A stretch of 64,000 nucleotides of DNA. It comes from Aliiroseovarius sp. M344. Lineage in GTDB: Bacteria; Pseudomonadota; Alphaproteobacteria; Rhodobacterales; Rhodobacteraceae. The position numbers and the translations under genes were made by a program. The notes beneath the pieces were generated by a model. That model saw only the letters and a list, made by a program, of their open reading frames with translations, searched no databases and had not been told where the DNA came from. Location: positions 992,001 through 1,056,000 of the forward strand of contig NZ_CP081153.1 of assembly GCF_025140835.1 (NCBI RefSeq). Reading direction: 5' to 3'. Positions 57,914-64,000 of this stretch are shown here, piece after piece (position 1 is the stretch's first letter; each line of letters starts with the position of its first letter).

Positions 57914-58681
57914 TTAGGTGCGAAGGATAATTCGAAACAGGGCCGATGCACCCCAGCCAGCGGCGATCGCGATCACCAACGACAAGATGCCATAGACCAA
58001 CGGTTGTTCGTGCGCGAGGTTGTAGATCCACCGTTCCAAGCCGACTTTCTGAACGTTGATCACCGTCTCATATTGTGACGCCACGCTGCCGCCACGTGTC
58101 AGGTATATCCGTGTGCGGTATTCACCTTCGGTCACATTGGCAGGCAAGGCTATGCGCGTGTCAAACAACGTTTCTTCCTGCAGATTTACGGTGCCTTCCA
58201 TAAGCTTATAGAGGTCCGATTTTTCGCGGATCCGTATCAGTGCGCGGGTGAAGTCGCGGGGATCATCGTTGTTGAAAGGGTTGTCATTGATGCGGATCGA
58301 ACGCTCAACCGATATGAGGTGCTGCAAGTCGTCCAGGATCGAAACCGTTTCTGTCAGTGGCGCGGATGTCGCCACCGCATAAAAGCTGGGCGCGGCTGCC
58401 AACTCGAGCGATTCCGTGTTGACCCAGATGCCAAAGCGTTTGTCTTTCTTACGCACCGTAATCGGGGTTGCAGGTCCTTCAACCACGACGATCACTTGAA
58501 GCGGGTTATCTGTCGGCGGCGGTGTGTCGCGTTTGACGGCACCGAAGATCAGGATTTCCGAGCCCACGAATGTGGCTGTGATCGACACACGGTTCTGGCT
58601 GAGCCCCGCGACGACCTTTTCCGCGCGCGCGGGCAGAGCGGTCGCAAGAATCAGAGACAGGATGGCGAGAAGTCGCAGCAT
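57914..58681 (-). CDS. TIGR02186 membrane-anchored protein
   Basis: 255 residues from the ATG at 58681, which overlaps the upstream tauE-like stop (TGATG). Signal peptide (ILSLILATALPARA-EK), a large periplasmic beta-rich domain (SITATFVGSEILIFGAVKRD) and one C-terminal membrane helix (LVYGILSLVIAIAAGWGASA). Family of unknown function that pairs with TauE/SafE exporters; here it is coupled to one. Confidence 0.85.
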   Translation of the reverse strand: MLRLLAILSLILATALPARAEKVVAGLSQNRVSITATFVGSEILIFGAVKRDTPPPTDNPLQVIVVVEGPATPITVRKKDKRFGIWVNTESLELAAAPSFYAVATSAPLTETVSILDDLQHLISVERSIRINDNPFNNDDPRDFTRALIRIREKSDLYKLMEGTVNLQEETLFDTRIALPANVTEGEYRTRIYLTRGGSVASQYETVINVQKVGLERWIYNLAHEQPLVYGILSLVIAIAAGWGASALFRIILRT

Positions 58682-59598
58682 CAATGCCCCCCCGCCTGAC
58701 CGATCTCAAAAAGCTCGGAGGGCTGGATCAGAAGGTCGAGCGCAAGTTTGCCGCAGACGACCAGAACCATAAGCGCCAGCAGCACGCGCAGTTGCTCAGC
58801 CTTCAGCTTCACGCCGATCCGCGCGCCGATCTGTGCCCCAACGACCCCGCCGATCAGCAACAAAACCGCCAAGGCCATATCAACAGTGTAGTTTGTCGTG
58901 GCATGCAAAAGCGTCGTGAAAGCGGTTACGAAGATGATCTGAAACAGCGAGGTTCCGACAACGACCTTTGTTGGCATTCCCAGCAGATAGATCATCGCGG
59001 GCACCATGATAAAGCCGCCGCCAACACCCATGATGGCCGCCAGAATGCCTACCAAAACGCCCACAAGAATTGGCGGGATGACCGAGATATAAAGACCCGA
59101 GGTTCGGAATTTCATCTTGAATGGAAGGTTATGGACCCAGGTGTGTTTGCGCCGAGTTGGTATGGCCCCACCGCCCCGTGTTTTCATAAGCGCACGCACG
59201 CTTTCGACAAACATCAATGATCCGATAATGCCAAGGAACAGCACATAGGACAGCTTGACCAGCAAATCGACCTGTCCAATGGCTTTCAAAGCATTGAACA
59301 ATTGCACGCCCAAGGCCGCACCGATCAACCCACCGATCAACAGCACCACCCCCATTCGGAGGTCCACTGTTTTGCGTTTAAGGTGGGCAAGAACGCCGGA
59401 AAACGAGCTTGCGACGATCTGATTGGCTTCGGTGGCCACGGCCACAGCTGGGGGAATGCCGATGAAGAACAGCAAGGGGGTCATCAGAAAACCACCGCCC
59501 ACACCAAACATGCCAGACAAGACACCCACAATTCCACCAAGCCCGAGCAGCAAAAAAGCGTTTACGGAAACCTCGGCTATTGGCAGGTAAATCTGCAT
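58681..59598 (-). CDS. Sulfite exporter TauE/SafE family permease
   Basis: 305 residues with eight or so membrane helices in two related halves: GGIVGVLSGMFGVGGGFLMT and VLVGILAAIMGVGGGFIMVP carry the repeated GxGGGF motif. Such permeases export sulfite, sulfoacetate or related anions. Translationally coupled to the TIGR02186 gene; substrate inferred only from family. Confidence 0.9.
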   Translation of the reverse strand: MQIYLPIAEVSVNAFLLLGLGGIVGVLSGMFGVGGGFLMTPLLFFIGIPPAVAVATEANQIVASSFSGVLAHLKRKTVDLRMGVVLLIGGLIGAALGVQLFNALKAIGQVDLLVKLSYVLFLGIIGSLMFVESVRALMKTRGGGAIPTRRKHTWVHNLPFKMKFRTSGLYISVIPPILVGVLVGILAAIMGVGGGFIMVPAMIYLLGMPTKVVVGTSLFQIIFVTAFTTLLHATTNYTVDMALAVLLLIGGVVGAQIGARIGVKLKAEQLRVLLALMVLVVCGKLALDLLIQPSELFEIGQAGGH

Positions 59599-59663
59599 CA
59601 GTAAAAACTCTGGGCTGGCTGTGTGTTTGCGAATTGCTTCTTTATTGGCCCAAGAGGCAGGGG

Positions 59664-60467
59664 TTAGTCACGTGTTAAGTAGCGACGAACCAGTTTTTCC
59701 AGCTTTTCAGCGCCAAGTGGAGCCATGGCCTTGGTGTGTTCGTGGCTAATCGCCTCGTCTGACAGGCCCTGTGCCATGTTGGTAATGGTCGAGAAGGCGG
59801 CAACCCGCAACCCAAGGAACCGCGCAAGAATCACCTCGGGCACGGTGGACATGCCGACAGCGTCGGCTCCAAGCCTGCGAATGGCGCGAATTTCGGCGGG
59901 GGTCTCAAACGACGGACCGGAATACCAGGCATAGATTCCAGGGGTCAGGGTGATCCCTTCCTCGGTTGCGATTTTTGCGAAAACGCCCTGCATCTCGGCG
60001 TCATAGGCGCCGCCCATAGGCACAAAGCGTGCGTCCGTGGGTTCGCCAATCAAAGGGTTCAGCCCCGAGAAGTTGATGTGATCCGAGATCAACATCAATT
60101 CGCCCGGTGGAATGTCCTGCCGCATCGAGCCGGCCGCATTTGTCAGGATCAGACGGTCCGCGCCTAAGGCCTTCAACAGTTCCAGCGGCAGGCGCATCGC
60201 ATCCGCCATCCCGTTCTCGTAATAGTGGGACCGGCCCCCGAACACAGCAACCCGCGTGCCTTCCATCTGCCCGATCACAAGTTTCGGGTTGTGGCCTGAA
60301 ACATGGGGCTGGGGAAAGCCATCAAGTTGGTCATAAGGGATAGACACCCCATCGACCGTGTCGGCCAAATGCCCGAGGCCAGATCCCAGCACCAGCCCGA
60401 CGTCTACGGGCTCGGCCCCGGCAAGATTGCGGACCTGCTCGGCGAGTGCTTCAGCGTTCTTTGACAT
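59664..60467 (-). CDS. punA: Purine-nucleoside phosphorylase, trimeric class
   Basis: 267 residues from the ATG at 60467. LVLGSGLGHLADTV phosphate loop, GRSHYYENG, ILTNAAGSMR, GPSFETPAEIR and the base-specificity ITNMAQG. Unlike the DeoD type at 48 kb it belongs to the trimeric family, usually preferring 6-oxopurines. It overlaps the end of an ABC permease gene by 17 bases, so imported nucleosides are likely its substrate. Confidence 0.93.
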   Translation of the reverse strand: MSKNAEALAEQVRNLAGAEPVDVGLVLGSGLGHLADTVDGVSIPYDQLDGFPQPHVSGHNPKLVIGQMEGTRVAVFGGRSHYYENGMADAMRLPLELLKALGADRLILTNAAGSMRQDIPPGELMLISDHINFSGLNPLIGEPTDARFVPMGGAYDAEMQGVFAKIATEEGITLTPGIYAWYSGPSFETPAEIRAIRRLGADAVGMSTVPEVILARFLGLRVAAFSTITNMAQGLSDEAISHEHTKAMAPLGAEKLEKLVRRYLTRD

Positions 60468-61419
60468 AGGGTTGTCCCCCGGCCTTGGGTGCGACCGCAG
60501 TGCCTCCAAACCCGGCAAGGATGATCACGGTCAGGATATAGGGCAGGGCCTGCATGAACTGCACCGGAATGACAAAGCTGCCGAGATCGATGTTCTGATA
60601 CCGGTTGGCGATGGCTTCGAGCAACCCGAACAACAGCGTGGCATAAAGCGCATGCCATGGCCGCCAACGGGCGAAAATCAAAGCGGCCAGCGCAATGTAT
60701 CCGCGCCCGGCGCTCATCTCTTTCACAAAGCCAGCGGCCAGCCCGGTTGCCAGATAGACACCCGCCAATCCGCACAAGACACCAGCGATGGCCATCGCGG
60801 CATAGCGCAGCCGGATCACCGAGACACCCGCCGTATCGACCGCCGCCGGATTTTCACCAACAGCGCGCAAGCGCAGGCCAAAACGGGTACGGTACAAAAC
60901 GAACCACGACAGCGGCACCATCAAAAGCGCCACATAGACAAGGATCGTGTGACCGGACAGCAAATCCGAATAAATCGGTCCAAGGATCGGTACATCAGCC
61001 ACCGCATTGGCAAAGGGTAGCTCTACAGCCGAAAACCGCTGCCCGCCCGACAGGCTAGGGGTGCGTCCTCCAAGGCCAAACCATGCGGTCCCGATCAGGA
61101 TCGTGATACCCGAGGCAAAGAAGTTCAGCGCCACGCCAGAAATCAGCTGGTTGCCTTGAAAGGTGATCGACGCCATGCCGTGCACTGCCGAAAACGCAAT
61201 GGACGATGCGACACCGGCCAGCAATCCCAACCAGACCGATCCAGTTGCCGCCGCAACCGCCGCCGAGAAAAAGGCCGACGCAAGGATCTTGCCTTCAAGC
61301 CCGATGTCAAAAATACCTGCGCGTTCTGAAAACAATCCGGCAAGGCAGGCAAACAATAGCGGCGTGGCAAGACGTAACGCGCTGTCTGAGATCTGGATTA
61401 TCGTCAGGAAATATTCCAT
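60451..61419 (-). CDS. Nucleoside-type ABC transporter permease 2
   Basis: 322 residues from the ATG at 61419, overlapping the upstream permease stop (TGATG). Multiple helices with the BPD_transp_2 pattern: LFSERAGIFDIGLEGKILAS, ISGVALNFFASGITILIGTA, RLRAVGENPAAVDTAGVSVI. Works with the other permease and ATPase of a BmpA-type purine nucleoside importer. Confidence 0.88.
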   Translation of the reverse strand: MEYFLTIIQISDSALRLATPLLFACLAGLFSERAGIFDIGLEGKILASAFFSAAVAAATGSVWLGLLAGVASSIAFSAVHGMASITFQGNQLISGVALNFFASGITILIGTAWFGLGGRTPSLSGGQRFSAVELPFANAVADVPILGPIYSDLLSGHTILVYVALLMVPLSWFVLYRTRFGLRLRAVGENPAAVDTAGVSVIRLRYAAMAIAGVLCGLAGVYLATGLAAGFVKEMSAGRGYIALAALIFARWRPWHALYATLLFGLLEAIANRYQNIDLGSFVIPVQFMQALPYILTVIILAGFGGTAVAPKAGGQPYVKER

Positions 61420-62516
61420 CAGTTTGCCCCCCGTTTCGCTGCACGGATGAAGGCACGTTCCACCGGCACCCGAACCATGTTGTCGAGCGCGCCAGTGAAC
61501 AAGATGACCAGCGCCTGAATGACAATGACCAACTCGCGCGGAATTTTCGTCCACAGCGACAGTTCACTTCCACCTTGGTAGAGGAAACCGAACAACAGGG
61601 CAGCCAGCAACACCCCGAACGGGTGGTTGCGACCCATAAGCGCCACGGCGATCCCGATAAAGCCCGCGCCTTCAACCGAGTTCAGGACAAGCCGCTCTGC
61701 CTCGCCCATTGTGTTGTTGATGGACATCATGCCGGACAGGCCACCTGACAGGATCATCGCGATCATGATGATCTTGAAGGGTGATATGCCCGCGTAGACA
61801 GAGGCTTCGGGAGACAGCCCGAAGGCTCGGATTTCATAACCCAGACGAGACCGCCACATCAGAAGATAAACCACGACACAAGCGGCCAACGCGATGAACA
61901 AAGAGATGTTCACCGGTGCAGATTTTGAGAATGCGATGCCCAGCGGTTCAAGCATTTCGTGCAGCGTCGGCAGGTGCGTCGTCTCCGGGAATTTCCCAGT
62001 GGCCGGGTCCATGGACCCTTTGGGGCGAAGCACGTTGACCAGCATATAATTCAAAAGGGACGCGGCGATGAAGTTGAACATGATCGTGGTGATTACGACA
62101 TGGCTGCCGCGGCGGGCTTGCAGATAAGCCGGGATCATTGCCCAAGCGGCACCGAATACTGCCCCGCCGATCATCGCGAACAAAAGCGCGACAGACCAAT
62201 GCGGAAAGGGGATATAAAGACAGACCAGCGCCACGCCCAAGCCGCCAATCATGGCCTGACCCTCGCCACCGATATTGAACATCGCGGCTTTGAAGGCGAT
62301 TGACACAGCAAGCCCGGTAAAAATGAAATTGGTCGCGTAATAGAGCGTATAGCCCCATCCATATGTCGACCCGAGCGCGCCGTTGATCATCATCTGTAAC
62401 GCCTTGATCGGGTTTTCCCCGATGGCAAGGATCACCAAGCCCGACAGCACGAAAGCGATCAGTAAGTTCAGCAGTGGGATCAGGGCGACATCGGCCCATT
62501 TCGGCATCTTTTCCAT
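61419..62516 (-). CDS. Nucleoside-type ABC transporter permease 1
   Basis: 365 residues. FKAAMFNIGGEGQAMIGGLG and YEIRAFGLSPEASVYAGISP with about eight helices match the second permease class of nucleoside importers. Start overlaps the ATPase stop (TGATG), stop overlaps the next permease start, so the genes are coupled. Confidence 0.88.
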   Translation of the reverse strand: MEKMPKWADVALIPLLNLLIAFVLSGLVILAIGENPIKALQMMINGALGSTYGWGYTLYYATNFIFTGLAVSIAFKAAMFNIGGEGQAMIGGLGVALVCLYIPFPHWSVALLFAMIGGAVFGAAWAMIPAYLQARRGSHVVITTIMFNFIAASLLNYMLVNVLRPKGSMDPATGKFPETTHLPTLHEMLEPLGIAFSKSAPVNISLFIALAACVVVYLLMWRSRLGYEIRAFGLSPEASVYAGISPFKIIMIAMILSGGLSGMMSINNTMGEAERLVLNSVEGAGFIGIAVALMGRNHPFGVLLAALLFGFLYQGGSELSLWTKIPRELVIVIQALVILFTGALDNMVRVPVERAFIRAAKRGAN

Positions 62517-64000
62517 CAGGCTGCGTCTCCTTCACCGGAAACCCCGGCCATCAAAAGGCCAAGCTCTCTCTCGTCAGTCTGGTCGGGCAGGCGCTCACCC
62601 ATGATATGACCGTCAAACATAACGGCGATCCGGTCACTGAGAGACAGGATTTCTTCCAGCTCAACCGAGATAAGCAGCACAGCCTTGCCCTGATCGCGCA
62701 ACGCAATGATTTGCTTGTGGATGAATTCAATCGCGCCAATGTCGACGCCGCGTGTTGGCTGGCCCACCAGAAGCAGGTCGGGATTGCGCTCGATCTCGCG
62801 GGCGACCACGATCTTTTGCTGGTTGCCGCCGGAAAAACTTTTGGCCTCCAGTTGCGGGTTGGGCGGACGGACATCGAAACGGTCCATCTTGTCCTGTGCG
62901 ACTTCCAGCATCTTCGCGTTGTCCATCAGCAGTTTGTTCTTCTGATATTCAGGCGCGTGGTGGTAGCCGAACACAATGTTTTGCCAGGCGGGGAAGTCCA
63001 TGATCAGACCATGCTCCTGCCGGTCCTCTGGCACATGCGCAATGCCTCGTGCGCGCCGTGACCGTCCGTCGGACAGCTTGCCGGTCAGGTCGATCGGATC
63101 ACCGTTGATGCGAATTTCACCGGTGGCCGTCGCATAGCCGCCCAACACTTCCAGAAGCTGGGATTGACCGTTTCCAGACACACCAGCAATCCCGAGGATT
63201 TCGCCCGCGCGCACATTCAGCGAGATACCTTTCAACCGTTCGACGCCGTGGTCGTCGGTCATGCGCAGGTTTTCCACTTCCAGCACTTTTTCGCCGGGGT
63301 TGGCAGGCACTTTGTCGACCCGCAAAAGCACTTTGCGGCCAACCATCAGCTCGGCCAAATGCTCGGGGTTGGTATCCTTGGTCTTGACCGTTGCGGTCAT
63401 TTCACCGCGTCGCATTACCGATACGGTGTCCGTGATTTCCATGATCTCGCGCAGCTTGTGGGTGATCAAGATGATCGTTTTACCTTGGTCGCGCAGACCA
63501 TTCAGGATGCGGAACAAGTGGTCCGCTTCGGCGGGGGTCAGCACCCCGGTTGGCTCGTCCAAAATCAGGATGTCGGCTTCGCGGTAAAGCGCTTTTAGGA
63601 TCTCGACACGTTGTTGCACACCTACGCCAAGATCTTCGATCAATGCGTCGGGGTCGACGTGGAGTTCATATTCTTCCGCAAGTGATTTCAGTGACTTGCG
63701 TGCCTTGGCCAACGAAGGCTGTAGCATTGCGCCGTCTTCGACCCCCAAGATCACATTTTCAAGAACCGAGAAATTTTCGACCAGTTTAAAGTGCTGGAAC
63801 ACCATCCCGATACCGGCAGCAATCGCAGCCTGACTGTCGGGGATCTGGGTCTCGTTGCCGTGGATAAAAACCTGCCCGGCATCGGCTTTGTAAAAGCCAT
63901 AGAGGATGGACATCAACGTCGATTTTCCCGCGCCGTTTTCGCCGATGATCCCGTGGATCGTCCCCGGCTGCACAGAAATCGAAATGTCCTTGTTCGCTTG
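62516..64000 (-). CDS. Nucleoside-type ABC transporter ATPase (5' end off window)
   Basis: 494 residues are visible; the reading frame stays open to base 64000, so the N-terminus is outside. Two ATPase domains: Walker A GENGAGKST in the first, the degenerate SGVSGNGQSQL in the second; signatures LGVGVQQRVEILKAL and FSGGNQQKIVVAREI. This fused layout is that of YufO/RbsA-like ATPases feeding BmpA-type purine nucleoside importers. The binding protein is expected upstream beyond the window. Confidence 0.9.
   Translation of the reverse strand, partial: QANKDISISVQPGTIHGIIGENGAGKSTLMSILYGFYKADAGQVFIHGNETQIPDSQAAIAAGIGMVFQHFKLVENFSVLENVILGVEDGAMLQPSLAKARKSLKSLAEEYELHVDPDALIEDLGVGVQQRVEILKALYREADILILDEPTGVLTPAEADHLFRILNGLRDQGKTIILITHKLREIMEITDTVSVMRRGEMTATVKTKDTNPEHLAELMVGRKVLLRVDKVPANPGEKVLEVENLRMTDDHGVERLKGISLNVRAGEILGIAGVSGNGQSQLLEVLGGYATATGEIRINGDPIDLTGKLSDGRSRRARGIAHVPEDRQEHGLIMDFPAWQNIVFGYHHAPEYQKNKLLMDNAKMLEVAQDKMDRFDVRPPNPQLEAKSFSGGNQQKIVVAREIERNPDLLLVGQPTRGVDIGAIEFIHKQIIALRDQGKAVLLISVELEEILSLSDRIAVMFDGHIMGERLPDQTDERELGLLMAGVSGEGDAA

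Overview
The window is chromosomal DNA from a marine alphaproteobacterium, most likely the Roseobacter group of the Rhodobacteraceae (inference). Support comes from the gene families: pcm-tolC, ethylmalonyl-CoA mutase with crotonyl-CoA carboxylase/reductase, a long PutA with a divergent Lrp-type PutR, MetR/metF, and LuxR/LuxI behind a small companion ORF. Genes are dense and interspersed on both strands. I see no phage, transposase, CRISPR array, integron or rRNA. Two tRNAs are present, Cys(GCA) and Leu(TAA).

Layout. 1-4.9 kb: putrescine uptake and breakdown (start of a potG-like gene, potF, GntR regulator, putrescine aminotransferase, puuB-like oxidase). 4.9-8.5 kb: molybdate ABC transporter modABC and the msrB-msrA repair pair. 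8.5-9.0 kb: a 376-base gene-free gap, then tRNA-Cys. 9.2-12.3 kb: pcm, tolC, PopZ-like protein. 12.3-16.4 kb: cobQ, a small conserved gene, efp, rRNA pseudouridine synthase, ygfZ-like. 16.4-21.5 kb: MsbA-like exporter with a tyrosine phosphatase, class V aminotransferase, hisC-like. 21.6-27.3 kb: a 58-residue Tat-signal miniprotein, three tandem hairpins, valS, a HAF-repeat autotransporter. 27.5-32.8 kb: pgm, Lrp regulator with ornithine decarboxylase, metF/metR. 32.9-38.8 kb: inositol monophosphatase, Flp-like miniprotein, rhomboid protease, putA/putR. 38.9-46.4 kb: tRNA-Leu, a small membrane protein, ychF, VOC protein, trpA, FAD oxidoreductase, DUF2478, DUF1989, creD. 46.6-54.4 kb: SulP permease, deoD, DUF4329 protein, ethylmalonyl-CoA mutase, acyltransferase, ccr. 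54.5-56.3 kb: quorum-sensing locus. 56.4-64 kb: RecD-like helicase, TIGR02186/TauE pair, trimeric PNP and a nucleoside-type ABC importer that runs off the window.

How the genes work together. Putrescine can be imported (PotF), made (ornithine decarboxylase) and degraded (aminotransferase, PuuB-like). Proline goes to glutamate through PutA. Ecm and Ccr are the two hallmark enzymes of the ethylmalonyl-CoA pathway for acetyl-CoA assimilation; Ecm needs B12, and cobQ lies in the same window. Purine nucleosides are imported by the ABC system and split by two unrelated phosphorylases.

I found no clear new defence or mobile system. The less-explained items are the small ORF overlapping luxR, the Tat miniprotein behind a TAAGAA-N3-TTCTTA palindrome, a palindromic repeat present twice (one copy supplying the hisC-like stop codon), the triple hairpin, shared palindromes around the putrescine genes, a shared 10-mer upstream of ecm and ccr, and a Flp-pilin-like peptide with altered key residues. 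All similarity statements come from reading the translations; no database search was run.
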